A DNA stretch of 64,000 nucleotides from Clostridia bacterium (GTDB lineage: Bacteria > Bacillota > Clostridia > Christensenellales > UBA3700). Positions within the stretch are counted from its first letter, which is position 1, and every line of letters starts with the position of its first letter. Made by a program: the position numbers and the translations under genes. The notes under the pieces were generated by a model, which worked only from the letters and a program-made list of their open reading frames with translations, ran no database searches and was not told the DNA's origin. Shown piece by piece: positions 52,736 through 61,290 of the stretch. Location of the stretch: NCBI GenBank assembly GCA_029061605.1, contig JAIDRT010000035.1:1-64000 (forward strand), written 5' to 3'.

Positions 52736-52993
52736 TTACTTAGCCTTCTCGACGATTTCGACTACTCTCCAACGCTTATCCTTGGAAAGCGGTCTTGTTT
52801 CGACGACACGTACGGTATCGCCAATGCCACATTCATTTTGCTCATCGTGAGCCTTGAACGTCTTTGTTCTATTGATAATCTTGCCGTAAAGAGGATGTTT
52901 AACACGCTCTTTGATAGCAACAACCACGGTCTTATCCATCTTGTCGCTGACAATAACGCCAACTCTGGTTTTTCTGAGATTTCTTTCTTCCAT
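52736..52993 (-). CDS. rpsQ: Ribosomal protein uS17
   Basis: 85 residues: [18 protein letters not shown] and RHPLYGK-like [14 protein letters not shown], then [20 protein letters not shown]. Confidence 0.95.
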   Translation of the reverse strand: MEERNLRKTRVGVIVSDKMDKTVVVAIKERVKHPLYGKIINRTKTFKAHDEQNECGIGDTVRVVETRPLSKDKRWRVVEIVEKAK

Positions 52994-53008
52994 ATGCTGT
53001 TATCCTCC

Positions 53009-53251
53009 TTATTTAGCCTTCTTAGCGGATTTCTTCACAGCCTTGTTTGGCTCTTGAGAAATTCCGAGTTCTCTTTGACGGATTATCGTCTTTACTCTTG
53101 CAATATCCTTTTTGCAAATTGCAAGTTGATTAGCATTCTCAAGTTGACCTGCTTTGTGCTTAAAGCGAAGATTGAAGAGTTCTTCTTTCAAAGAATTCAA
53201 TTTGAGATTAAGTTCTTCGTTTGTCATTTCAAAAAAATTACTTGCTTTCAT
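53009..53251 (-). CDS. rpmC: Ribosomal protein uL29
   Basis: 80 residues; two-helix protein [19 protein letters not shown] with [15 protein letters not shown] and a Lys/Ala tail [11 protein letters not shown]. The start overlaps the rplP end by 14 bp. It lies at the peptide exit and is a docking point for trigger factor and SRP. Confidence 0.95.
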   Translation of the reverse strand: MKASNFFEMTNEELNLKLNSLKEELFNLRFKHKAGQLENANQLAICKKDIARVKTIIRQRELGISQEPNKAVKKSAKKAK

Positions 53252-53669
53252 CTGCGCTCACCTCTTCTCTCTTTACAAACTTGCACTTAACTGGCAATTT
53301 GTGTGATGCAAGTCTCAATGCTTCGCGTGCGACTTCCTCGTTTACGCCTGACATTTCGAACATTACGCGACCCGGCTTAACTACTGCTACCCAGTATTCT
53401 ACGCTACCTTTACCGCTACCCATTCTGGTTTCTGCCGGTTTCTTTGTGATAGGCTTGTGTGGGAATATATTGATCCATACCTTACCGCCTCTCTTTATAT
53501 AACGCGTCATTGCTATACGGGCTGCCTCAATCTGGTTTGAGGTAATCCAACTTGGCTCAAGCGCTACAAGTCCGTACTCGCCGTATGCAACCTTGTTGCC
53601 CTTGTTAGCCTGTCCCGTCAATCTGCCGCGATGTACGCGACGTCTTTTAACTCTTTTAGGCATTAACAT
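53238..53669 (-). CDS. rplP: Ribosomal protein uL16
   Basis: 143 residues from an ATG that overlaps the rpsC stop (TAATG); the Met two codons further (MPKRVKRRR) is the family's usual N-terminus, but the AGGAGG spacing is better for the first. [18 protein letters not shown] and [16 protein letters not shown] are diagnostic. Confidence 0.95.
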   Translation of the reverse strand: MLMPKRVKRRRVHRGRLTGQANKGNKVAYGEYGLVALEPSWITSNQIEAARIAMTRYIKRGGKVWINIFPHKPITKKPAETRMGSGKGSVEYWVAVVKPGRVMFEMSGVNEEVAREALRLASHKLPVKCKFVKREEVSADESK

Positions 53670-54349
53670 TACGCATTACCTCCTTCCTTGTTTTCCTTTA
53701 CGTTCTTTCCGAGTACTTCACCCTTGTATACCCATACTTTTACGCCGATAATACCAAACGTCGTATGCGCTTCTGCCGTACCGTAATCGATATCTGCTCT
53801 CAAGGTTTGAAGAGGAATAGATCCCTCGTGATAACTCTCGGAATTTGCAATTTCTGCTCCGTTAAGACGACCCGATACCATAGTCTTGATACCTTTTACG
53901 CCACCTTTCATTGCCTTTGAGATACAACCTTTCATTGCTCTTCTGAAAGCGATACGCTTTTCAAGTTGAGCGGCGATGTTCTCTGCGATAAGTTGAGCGT
54001 CCGTGTCAGGTCTCTTAACTTCCATAATATTGATGCTTACGCTCTTTTTAGGAGCAAGTTTCATAACTTCTTTCTTGATTTGCTCAACGCCTGCGCCTGC
54101 TTTACCAATCATAATACCCGGCTTTGCAGTATAAATCGTAACTATTACGATATCGTTTGCCGAAGAAAGTATTCTGCTGATTGTAATCTTGGAGATAGAA
54201 CATTGATAATATTTCTTCTTCAAGTAAGTTCTGATCTTATGATCCTCAATGAGGTTCTTAGAAAAGTTCTTCTTGTCAGCATACCATTGAGCGTTCCAAT
54301 CTTTTATTACGCCTACTCTCAATCCGTGTGGACTAACTTTTTGTCCCAT
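53669..54349 (-). CDS. rpsC: Ribosomal protein uS3
   Basis: 226 residues: [18 protein letters not shown], the KH domain ([18 protein letters not shown]) and the C-terminal [18 protein letters not shown]. Binds mRNA at the entry channel. Confidence 0.96.
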   Translation of the reverse strand: MGQKVSPHGLRVGVIKDWNAQWYADKKNFSKNLIEDHKIRTYLKKKYYQCSISKITISRILSSANDIVIVTIYTAKPGIMIGKAGAGVEQIKKEVMKLAPKKSVSINIMEVKRPDTDAQLIAENIAAQLEKRIAFRRAMKGCISKAMKGGVKGIKTMVSGRLNGAEIANSESYHEGSIPLQTLRADIDYGTAEAHTTFGIIGVKVWVYKGEVLGKNVKENKEGGNA

Positions 54350-54366
54350 TTTTGATACCTCCTCGA

Positions 54367-54759
54367 TTATTCTGCCTTAGCCTCATCCAAGATGATGGTG
54401 ATGTGGCTGGTGCGTTTGTTGATTCTTGCAGCGCTTCCCTTTGCTCTTGCTCTGATACGCTTGAGTATCGGGCCTGCGTTGGCGTAGCACTCTGCTACGT
54501 AAAGCGTGGTCTTGTCCATATTCAAATTGTTTTCTGCATTTGCAGCCGCCGAATTCAACAACTTGATGAGCGGTTCGCAAGCAGCCTTGCGGGTAAATTT
54601 GAGTATTGCCAAAGCCTCTTCGTAATTCTTGCCTCTAATTACGTCAAGCACGATTCTAACCTTGTCGGGAGAAATTCTGACGTACTTGGCTGTTGCGCTC
54701 GGACGCTTGTCTGCGTTTTCTTTACGAGCGGCGCTCTTTTCTCTTAATCTCTTTGCCAT
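54367..54759 (-). CDS. rplV: Ribosomal protein uL22
   Basis: 130 residues: [17 protein letters not shown] and [19 protein letters not shown]. It has an extra basic leader of about 20 residues. Its loop lines the peptide exit tunnel. Confidence 0.95.
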   Translation of the reverse strand: MAKRLREKSAARKENADKRPSATAKYVRISPDKVRIVLDVIRGKNYEEALAILKFTRKAACEPLIKLLNSAAANAENNLNMDKTTLYVAECYANAGPILKRIRARAKGSAARINKRTSHITIILDEAKAE

Positions 54760-54770
54760 CTTACGCCTCC

Positions 54771-55049
54771 TTATCTCTTACCTGTGGTTTTTTCGCCTGC
54801 GTGACCCTTAAACGTACGAGTGGGAGCAAACTCGCCGAGTTTGCAGCCTACCATATCTTCAGTGATATATACAGGCACGTGCTTTCTACCGTCGTGTACG
54901 GCTATCGTGTGTCCTACCATCTCCGGGAAGATTGTGGAAGATCTTGACCAAGTCTTGACAACCTTCTTTTCGTTGGCATCGTTCATTGCGATAATTCTCT
55001 TTATAAGTCTTTCTTCGACGAAAGGTCCTTTCTTTACTGATCTACTCAT
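54771..55049 (-). CDS. rpsS: Ribosomal protein uS19
   Basis: 92 residues: [19 protein letters not shown] and [19 protein letters not shown], with [12 protein letters not shown] at the end. Confidence 0.96.
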   Translation of the reverse strand: MSRSVKKGPFVEERLIKRIIAMNDANEKKVVKTWSRSSTIFPEMVGHTIAVHDGRKHVPVYITEDMVGCKLGEFAPTRTFKGHAGEKTTGKR

Positions 55050-55060
55050 TTCGAATCCTC

Positions 55061-55885
55061 CTAGTTCACACGCTTGATGATGAACTTATTGCTCTTGTTC
55101 TTCTTTCTGGTCTTGTAACCCAAAGCAGGTTTACCCCAAGGAGTTACAGGACTTGGCATACCTATCGGCGACTTACCTTCACCACCACCGTGCGGGTGAT
55201 CGCAAGGGTTCATTACAACACCGCGAACCGTAGGTCTAACGCCCATATGGCGCTTACGTCCTGCCTTACCCAAAGAGATAATCTCGTGTTCGAGGTTGCC
55301 GACCTGTCCAATCGTTGCTCTGCACTTGATAGGAATATATCTCATTTCGCCGCTGGGAAGTCTCAACGTTGCATACTTGCCTTCCTTAGCCATAAGTTGA
55401 GCGGAGTTTCCTGCCGATCTTGCGATTTGTCCGCCCTTGCCAGGGTGCATCTCTATATTATGGATAACGGTACCTACAGGAATTTTCTCAAGAGGGAGCG
55501 TATTGCCAGTCTTGATATCTGCATTTTCGCCGCTCATAACCGTGTCGCCCTTCTGCAATCCAAGCGGAGCGATGATATATCTCTTTTCGCCGTCCGCATA
55601 GTTGAGGAGTGCTATGTTTGCGCTGCGGTTTGGATCGTATTCTATAGATGCGACCTTTGCCGGAATGTTATCCTTATTGCGCTTGAAGTCAATTATTCTG
55701 TATTTCTGCCTGTTGCCGCCGCCGATATGTCTTACGGTAATTCTACCGGTCGCATTTCTACCGCCGCTCTTGCTCTTGGACTCAAGCAAGCCCTTTTCAG
55801 GAGTGGTCGTAGTAATTTCGGTAAATTTGGATACCGTCATAAAACGACGAGCAGGAGAAGTAGGTTTAAATCTCTTAATAGCCAT
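55061..55885 (-). CDS. rplB: Ribosomal protein uL2
   Basis: 274 residues, full length. [18 protein letters not shown] at the start, [19 protein letters not shown], and the peptidyl-transferase-side [17 protein letters not shown] with the key His. Confidence 0.97.
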   Translation of the reverse strand: MAIKRFKPTSPARRFMTVSKFTEITTTTPEKGLLESKSKSGGRNATGRITVRHIGGGNRQKYRIIDFKRNKDNIPAKVASIEYDPNRSANIALLNYADGEKRYIIAPLGLQKGDTVMSGENADIKTGNTLPLEKIPVGTVIHNIEMHPGKGGQIARSAGNSAQLMAKEGKYATLRLPSGEMRYIPIKCRATIGQVGNLEHEIISLGKAGRKRHMGVRPTVRGVVMNPCDHPHGGGEGKSPIGMPSPVTPWGKPALGYKTRKKNKSNKFIIKRVN

Positions 55886-55901
55886 TTATCTTACCTCCTA
55901 A

Positions 55902-56192
55902 TTATGCCAGACTCTCAAAGAATTCGATTGTCTTGCTATCTTCTGTCAACGTCACAATTGCTTTCTTGTAAGCGGAAGTCATACCTTCTGATCTTCCCAT
56001 TCTCTTCTTCTTGCCGTTTACGTTGACGGTGTTTACTTTTGCTACTTTAACGCCGAATATATCTTCGACAGCCACTTTGATTTGAGTCTTAGTAGCATCG
56101 CTTGCTACTTTGAAAGTATATTTCTTATCTGCGATACCGTCATAACTCTTTTCCGTAAGGATAGGGGAAATAATTACATCATACTTATTCAT
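55902..56192 (-). CDS. rplW: Ribosomal protein uL23
   Basis: 96 residues: [21 protein letters not shown] and [15 protein letters not shown]. At the tunnel exit. The start overlaps the rplD end by 8 bp. Confidence 0.95.
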   Translation of the reverse strand: MNKYDVIISPILTEKSYDGIADKKYTFKVASDATKTQIKVAVEDIFGVKVAKVNTVNVNGKKKRMGRSEGMTSAYKKAIVTLTEDSKTIEFFESLA

Positions 56193-56811
56193 TCTTGTAT
56201 GCCTCCTCTATTTTGTTTACTGCATCAACAGTGAAGATACACTTTGTGTTTGCTGCCAAATCATATACATTTATAAGGCTTGCATTGATAAGCGTCAAGT
56301 TTTGAATGTTTGCGCACGCTCTCTTGACTGCCTCGTCATCGTTGCCGACTACCAACAAAACTTTTTTATCAATCTCCATTGCCTTGAGCATTTGAGCGAT
56401 ATATTTTGTCTTTGCCTCTTCAAGCACCAACTTGTCGAGTACGATAAAATCATTGTCGCTTACCTTTGCGCTCAATGCCGACAAAGTAGCCGCTACCTTC
56501 ATTTTCTTGTTGATTTTTTGAGAGAAATCTCTTGGCTTTGGAGCGAAAACTACGCCGCCGCCTGTCCATTGCGGACTGCGGATACTACCCTGTCTTGCTC
56601 TGCCTGTTCCCTTTTGTCTCCAAGGCTTTTTGCCTCCGCCTCTGACTTCCGTGCGGGTCAAAGTGGACTTGGTGCCCTGTCTCTTGTTTGCCAATTGAGC
56701 AACTACTACTTGGTGGATAAGCGGCTCGTTGTATTCTACGCCGAATACGCTGTCGCTAAGTTCGATTTCGCCCACTTTCTTGGCTTTTATATCTAAAACA
56801 TTAACCTTCAT
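56185..56811 (-). CDS. rplD: Ribosomal protein uL4
   Basis: 208 residues with the long tunnel loop [19 protein letters not shown] and [16 protein letters not shown]. In enterobacteria L4 represses its own S10 operon; the long leader at 57820-58003 could be a similar target (inference). Confidence 0.96.
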   Translation of the reverse strand: MKVNVLDIKAKKVGEIELSDSVFGVEYNEPLIHQVVVAQLANKRQGTKSTLTRTEVRGGGKKPWRQKGTGRARQGSIRSPQWTGGGVVFAPKPRDFSQKINKKMKVAATLSALSAKVSDNDFIVLDKLVLEEAKTKYIAQMLKAMEIDKKVLLVVGNDDEAVKRACANIQNLTLINASLINVYDLAANTKCIFTVDAVNKIEEAYKNE

Positions 56812-56825
56812 TTTTGCTCACTCCT

Positions 56826-57446
56826 TTAACCGTTTTGCTTTACAACAACGATGTTACCCTTTGCACCGGGGATAGCGCCCTTGATGAAAAGAAGATTACG
56901 CTCGGCATCGACTCTTGCCACCGTGAGATTCTTGACCGTAACTTTTTCGTTACCCCAATGTCCCGACATCTTTTTGTTCTTGAATACTCTCGAAGGAGTA
57001 GAACAAGCGCCCATAGAACCAACGCCTCTGTGGTAACCGGAGCCGTGCGCCATAGGTCCGCAGTGATGATTCCATCTCTTGACCGCACCGGTAAATCCGT
57101 GTCCCTTTGAAGTTCCGCTTACGTCTACCAAAGAACCTTCAGCGAACTGGTCGCACTTGAGTTCTTGTCCAAGTTCGAAATTTGCGACGTCCGTCTTAAA
57201 CTCGCGGAGTACTCTTCTAGGCGTAACACCTGCTTTCTTGTAATGACCCTTTATCGGCTTATTGACGTTCTTCTCTTTGATGTCGCCAAAGGCAATTTGA
57301 ACTGCCTCATAACCGTCATTGTCAAGGGTTTTCTTTTGCACAACCGGACAAGGTCCCGCAAGCACTATCGTTACAGGAATAACTGTGCCGTCCGGAGCAA
57401 AAATCTGACTCATTGCCAACTTTTTTCCAATGATTGCTTTATTCAT
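56826..57446 (-). CDS. rplC: Ribosomal protein uL3
   Basis: 206 residues. MNKAIIGKKLAMSQIFAPDG at the start; VSGTSKGHGFTGAVKRW and the loop GSGYHRGVGSMGACSTPSR reaching the peptidyl transferase centre. An ATG four codons upstream touches the AGGAGG itself, so I use this one. Confidence 0.95.
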   Translation of the reverse strand: MNKAIIGKKLAMSQIFAPDGTVIPVTIVLAGPCPVVQKKTLDNDGYEAVQIAFGDIKEKNVNKPIKGHYKKAGVTPRRVLREFKTDVANFELGQELKCDQFAEGSLVDVSGTSKGHGFTGAVKRWNHHCGPMAHGSGYHRGVGSMGACSTPSRVFKNKKMSGHWGNEKVTVKNLTVARVDAERNLLFIKGAIPGAKGNIVVVKQNG

Positions 57447-57510
57447 AATAAAGTTCATCCTCCTATTTATTTTGCAAAATCGCTTTAAGCAATTTTATTT
57501 GACTGATTTA

Positions 57511-57819
57511 TTAAAGTTTGATTTGAATGTCGACGCCTGCCGGCAAATCAAGTTTCATAAGAGCGTCTACCACTTTAGAAGTAGGATTGATGATATCAAT
57601 CAATCTCTTGTGGGTGCGAAGTTCGAATTGCTCTCTGCTGTCCTTATACTTGTGGACTGCTCTGATAATCGTAACTACTTCTTTCTCCGTAGGGAGCGGA
57701 ATTGGTCCCGATACTTGCGCGCCGCTTCTCTTTGCCGTCTCGACGATTTTTTCTGCTGCAACGTCGATAAGGTTGTGATCGTATGCTCTCAATTTGATTC
57801 TGATTGTCTGTCCTGCCAT
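57511..57819 (-). CDS. rpsJ: Ribosomal protein uS10
   Basis: 102 residues: [20 protein letters not shown] and [19 protein letters not shown]. Besides its place in the 30S head, S10 binds NusB in antitermination. First gene of the superoperon; AAGGAG precedes. Confidence 0.96.
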   Translation of the reverse strand: MAGQTIRIKLRAYDHNLIDVAAEKIVETAKRSGAQVSGPIPLPTEKEVVTIIRAVHKYKDSREQFELRTHKRLIDIINPTSKVVDALMKLDLPAGVDIQIKL

Positions 57820-58003
57820 TTTTAACTCTCCTTTTTACCTAACTTATTTTTTACTATACACTTCCGTGCGTTCCGCCTCCGTCCTTTTTAAAAAGGCCTG
57901 CAGTTAGCCTTTTTGTTAGTCGCCCGATTGTCGGACTCTTGTCAGCGGAAGTTCTCCTCTTAAAAAGCGGTAACCTCCCGCCTCGTCCCTTTTTGACGTA
58001 AGC
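57820..58003 (-). promoter_or_regulatory. Structured leader of the S10 superoperon
   Basis: About 185 nt between the promoter and rpsJ, clearly richer in GC than other intergenic DNA. Stem-loops: AAAAAGGC (57890-57897) with GCCTTTTT (57907-57914), CCGA/TCGG, and a closing CTTCCG/CGGAAG pair. Two near-repeats, AAAAAGGGACGAGGCGGGA and AAAAAGGACGGAGGCGGAA, lie about 110 nt apart. A leader like this usually holds a ribosomal-protein binding site, L4 being the best guess. Confidence 0.6.
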
Positions 58004-58009
58004 CTAATG

Positions 58010-58038
58010 AGTATACAAATTATATAAAAATATGTCAA
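58010..58038 (-). promoter_or_regulatory. Promoter of the S10 superoperon
   Basis: Minus strand: TTGACA (58033-58038), 17-bp spacer, TATACT (58010-58015). Confidence 0.85.
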
Positions 58039-58201
58039 ACACTTGATTAGAATTAAAATGTAAAATTTATGTAAATTTTTTAAAATTGTGCAACTTAGTA
58101 AATAATATGGCTAAAATATATGTTCATAAAATATATGATTGATAATCATACTTCCAGAAATAATACTACAACGCTTTTATAATATACTCAAGAAGTAAAA
58201 T

Positions 58202-58411
58202 ATGATTACATTAAATCAAATACAAACCAATTTAGCGATGGCTATTAAATATAGCGGAATGACTCATTTGCAAATAGCAAAACTTGTAGGAGTTTCAAAA
58301 TCTTGTATTAGTCATTATATTAAAGGCGATAGAATGCCCACGCTAGATGTTTTTGCTAATCTATGCAAAATACTTGATGAGTCCGCTGATTATATCTTAG
58401 GTTTAGAATAA
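58202..58411 (+). CDS. Small Cro/CI-type DNA-binding protein
   Basis: 69 residues, almost entirely one XRE helix-turn-helix: MAIKYSGMTHLQIAKLVGVSKSC, then HYIKGDRMPTLDVFANLCKILD and the common end ADYILGLE. Divergent from the S10 superoperon, whose promoter is about 165 bp away. TATAAT lies at 58176-58181 with only a weak AAGAAG before the start. Target unknown. Confidence 0.8.
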   Translation: MITLNQIQTNLAMAIKYSGMTHLQIAKLVGVSKSCISHYIKGDRMPTLDVFANLCKILDESADYILGLE

Positions 58412-58521
58412 AGCAATAGCGCGTTTATTCGACTTAACTTCAATCAGAATGACTTGTTTAAAGCGAAATTTACACCTTGAGTGCGTCATTTGAGCGTAGG
58501 CAAAAAGTATTTATATTGATT

Positions 58522-58550
58522 GAGATTGCTCCACTACGGTCTAAATGACA
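58522..58550 (+). repeat. Short dispersed repeat, family R1
   Basis: TGAGATTGCTCCACTACGG followed by TCTAAATGACA, close to the copies at 21154 and 25478. Confidence 0.7.
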
Positions 58551-58580
58551 TTGGATTGTCTCGTGCAAGCGTCAATGACA

Positions 58581-58604
58581 AAAGCGAGAGTTCCCTCTCG
58601 CTTT
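58581..58604. terminator. Bidirectional terminator-like hairpin
   Basis: AAAGCGAGAG (58581-58590) and CTCTCGCTTT (58595-58604), perfect 10-bp stem with a TTCC loop, between the convergent HTH gene and pfkA. Confidence 0.75.
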
Positions 58605-58621
58605 ATCTTCAATCATATTAA

Positions 58622-58773
58622 AACATTAGTTACGCACAAATGCGGAGATTAGTGCAGATTTTGTCTTAGCAAGAGCGACTGAGGGAGAGCGTACTTGCCG
58701 TACGTGACCCCGAAGTCGACTCGCTGATCAGGCAAAAGGTGCGCTGATATACGCATTTGCTCAGACTATGTTC
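58622..58773. repeat. Long GTAC-centred palindromic element (copy 3)
   Basis: About 150 bp of imperfect inverted repeat centred on GTACTTGCCGTAC (58690 region). Outer arms CACAAATGCG and CGCATTTGCTC, then AGTGCA with TGCGCT, TTTTG with CAAAA, and GCGACT with AGTCG. The right end is 6 bp from the pfkA stop. With the R1 copy and hairpin this fills the 370-bp gap 58412-58779. Confidence 0.7.
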
Positions 58774-58779
58774 AAAGCA

Positions 58780-59745
58780 TTACAGCCCCAAAATCATTGC
58801 GGTATTGTACAACTCCTCATCAAACTTACGCGGCATCTTAAGTGCCTCTTCGATATCCACGTCGATAATTTGATTTTGTCTTACGCCTACGACTTTACCG
58901 CCCTCTTCCTTCATAAGCAAATCCACAGCCTTTACTGCGCATCTTGCGGCAAGCACACGATCGGACATCGTAGGCGCTCCGCCTCTTTGGATATATCCCA
59001 GCGTGGTGGTCTTGATAGAACCTGTCACTCCGTTGTCTTTGAGATGTTGCTTGAGGTCTTCTGCTTTGCAAACGCCTTCTGCAAGCACGATAATATCTGA
59101 AGTCTTGCCAACTCTTTGATTGAGACAAATCTTCTTGACGACTTGCTTAAGATCGTGCTGAACTTCCGGCACGAGTATGATTTCGGCGCCGCCGCAGATA
59201 CCTGCGTATAGCGCAATATCTCCGCACCTTCTGCCCATAACTTCTATGATACATACTCTGTCGTGCGACGTCATAGTGTCACGAAGATTATTGATAGCAG
59301 ATACGACGGTATTTACGCTGGTGTCAAAGCCAAGCGTATAATCCGTATATGCCAAATCGTTGTCAATAGTACCCGGAATACCAACTACCTTTACGCCAAA
59401 CTTCTTATACAAATCCTGCGCGCCTCTAAAACTTCCGTCTCCGCCGATTACGACCAAGCCGTCAATGCCGTACGCCTCCATATTCTCTACTGCGATCTGC
59501 ATATACTTGTCCTCGACAAACTCGGGGCATCTCGCCGTCTTGAGAATAGTGCCGCCCCTCTGAATAATATCTGAGACAGAGCGCTTGTTCATCTCTTTGA
59601 TATGGTTGTTGATAAGTCCGGTATATCCGCGCTCAATGCCGTATACGTCCAAACCATTGTAAATTGCATAACGAACAACTGCTCTTACGCAGGCGTTCAT
59701 ACCCGGCGAATCTCCGCCGCTTGTTAAAACTCCGATTTTCTTCAT
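58780..59745 (-). CDS. pfkA: 6-phosphofructokinase, ATP type
   Basis: 321 residues; phosphorylates fructose 6-phosphate, the committed step of glycolysis. Motifs: TSGGDSPGMNACVRA (ATP site), IGGDGSFRGAQ, GTIDNDLAYTDYTLGFDT with the catalytic Asp, and MGRRCGDIAL. The Gly after GGD in GGDGS is the ATP-type signature rather than the pyrophosphate type. AGAGGACAT precedes this ATG; an ATG 14 codons upstream has no site. Promoter -10 TATAAT at 59819-59824. Confidence 0.95.
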   Translation of the reverse strand: MKKIGVLTSGGDSPGMNACVRAVVRYAIYNGLDVYGIERGYTGLINNHIKEMNKRSVSDIIQRGGTILKTARCPEFVEDKYMQIAVENMEAYGIDGLVVIGGDGSFRGAQDLYKKFGVKVVGIPGTIDNDLAYTDYTLGFDTSVNTVVSAINNLRDTMTSHDRVCIIEVMGRRCGDIALYAGICGGAEIILVPEVQHDLKQVVKKICLNQRVGKTSDIIVLAEGVCKAEDLKQHLKDNGVTGSIKTTTLGYIQRGGAPTMSDRVLAARCAVKAVDLLMKEEGGKVVGVRQNQIIDVDIEEALKMPRKFDEELYNTAMILGL

Positions 59746-59888
59746 ATGTCCTCTTATAAACCTTGCAAAACTCGGCAATATACCCAATATCGCAAGTTCA
59801 AAAATTTTTATCTACTGTATTATATCAAAGGCAAATAAATATTACCACAATTTTAAAGGTAAAATTTGAGATTTTTTTGATTAAAACT

Positions 59889-61139
59889 CTATGCAATAAT
59901 ACAACTTGAAGTAGCAATCGCGCCTAATTTATTATTAGTACTGCTTTGCATAGAAATACCCTTACTGGTCAATTCGTGAGAACTCGCCAAACTTATCAAA
60001 ATATAATTATCATAACCTCCATTGTATGACGGCTCGCCCACTTGTCCCCACAATGACAAATTGTCAATCAGATAATTGACGCCCACGTTGTCCACGTCTT
60101 TATATGCCCTATAGTGCGTATAACGTACGCCAGTATACGCCTTTCCCCTGTCTGCCGCAAGAGTAATTTTGTCTCCCACGCTGTGACGAGAAACTGTCGA
60201 AATAAATCCCCAATAATCATCGTAGCCTTCGCGTTCGTAACCTATAAAAGCTCTTTCTGCCACGTTGGCTACGCCTCTTTTCTCATAATAAGGCGTATCA
60301 AACGTCAATTTCATAAAACCATTGCTGCCACTTGAAACAACAACGTCTTTATCTACACATTCTCCATAACTTTCTCTATATAAAATACCTGTATTGATTG
60401 CAACCCCATTGTATGGCAACTGTTCGCCCCAAGTATTAGTATATGTTCCGTTCTCGTCAATACGACTTTCTCTAACGGTCATTGCCGTCATATCATAGGA
60501 TTTAAAAGTGTATTTGGAAGTTGGAATAACGCTTGCCTCAAATCTACCTATATAATGATCATAAGTGGCATTGTCAATAGGAAAATAATAAAATGCAACT
60601 TTGCTCTTTATCATACCAACTCTTTGATATTTGCCAAGATAATTCTTGACAAAGACGCAATAACTTACGCTAAGCGACATAACGTTTTGATTATCCGCGC
60701 AGCAAGAAGAATAGATATACTCTTTTTCTTTATTATTAAGCAAAGCGCTGGAATCATTTACCAGTTCTGCATAGTCAATTTGGCTCTTGTCTACTTCGTT
60801 GAAAAGATAAATTGGATACAACACTGCGCCGTCTTGAGTAAATCCAATCAATTGCCAAGCAAGCACGTTGGAATTGCTATCTCTTTCAGGAATTAAGATA
60901 TTGCTATTATTCAAAGCGCTTTCAAAGACACTTTGATTTTGCTTAACAGTCTGCAAGTCTGTTATTATGGCGCTTACTCCCGAAAAATCACTGTCGTCAA
61001 GTTGCTTTTGACACCCCTCAACATTGACAACGCCAGAGTCGGAAGAATTACACGCTGCAAAACAACAAATTAAAGAGCTCAACAAAATTGTCAAAACTAT
61101 TATCCAACATATTTTACTACTCAACTTTGACTTACTCAT
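59889..61139 (-). CDS. Lipoprotein of unknown function
   Basis: 416 residues. Signal peptide with lipobox CFAAC (Cys30), then an extracellular region of mostly beta character with many Tyr, Asn and Ser residues and the stretch GVRYTHYRAYKDVDNVG. No family recognised. The ATG is supported by AGGAGG; 30 upstream codons are open but carry no site. Single gene. Confidence 0.72.
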   Translation of the reverse strand: MSKSKLSSKICWIIVLTILLSSLICCFAACNSSDSGVVNVEGCQKQLDDSDFSGVSAIITDLQTVKQNQSVFESALNNSNILIPERDSNSNVLAWQLIGFTQDGAVLYPIYLFNEVDKSQIDYAELVNDSSALLNNKEKEYIYSSCCADNQNVMSLSVSYCVFVKNYLGKYQRVGMIKSKVAFYYFPIDNATYDHYIGRFEASVIPTSKYTFKSYDMTAMTVRESRIDENGTYTNTWGEQLPYNGVAINTGILYRESYGECVDKDVVVSSGSNGFMKLTFDTPYYEKRGVANVAERAFIGYEREGYDDYWGFISTVSRHSVGDKITLAADRGKAYTGVRYTHYRAYKDVDNVGVNYLIDNLSLWGQVGEPSYNGGYDNYILISLASSHELTSKGISMQSSTNNKLGAIATSSCIIA

Positions 61140-61175
61140 AACGCATCCTCCTATCTGATACTTATATGCAATTAT

Positions 61176-61204
61176 AGTATAACAAATAATTTTACCAGTG
61201 TCAA
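61176..61204 (-). promoter_or_regulatory. Promoter of the lipoprotein gene at 59889
   Basis: Minus strand: TTGACA (61199-61204), 17-bp spacer, TATACT (61176-61181), 37 bp from the start codon. Confidence 0.82.
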
Positions 61205-61290
61205 TATGGGTTTTTGCGATTTTATACACAAATTACAAGTACGTCACATTGCAACAAATCTCCCAATGTTTCAACATCTGCAAGAAAATA

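Noticed and set aside
53663..53669. Separate start for rplP at the second Met
   Set aside because: The first ATG has the better distance to AGGAGG and overlaps the rpsC stop; both give nearly the same protein.
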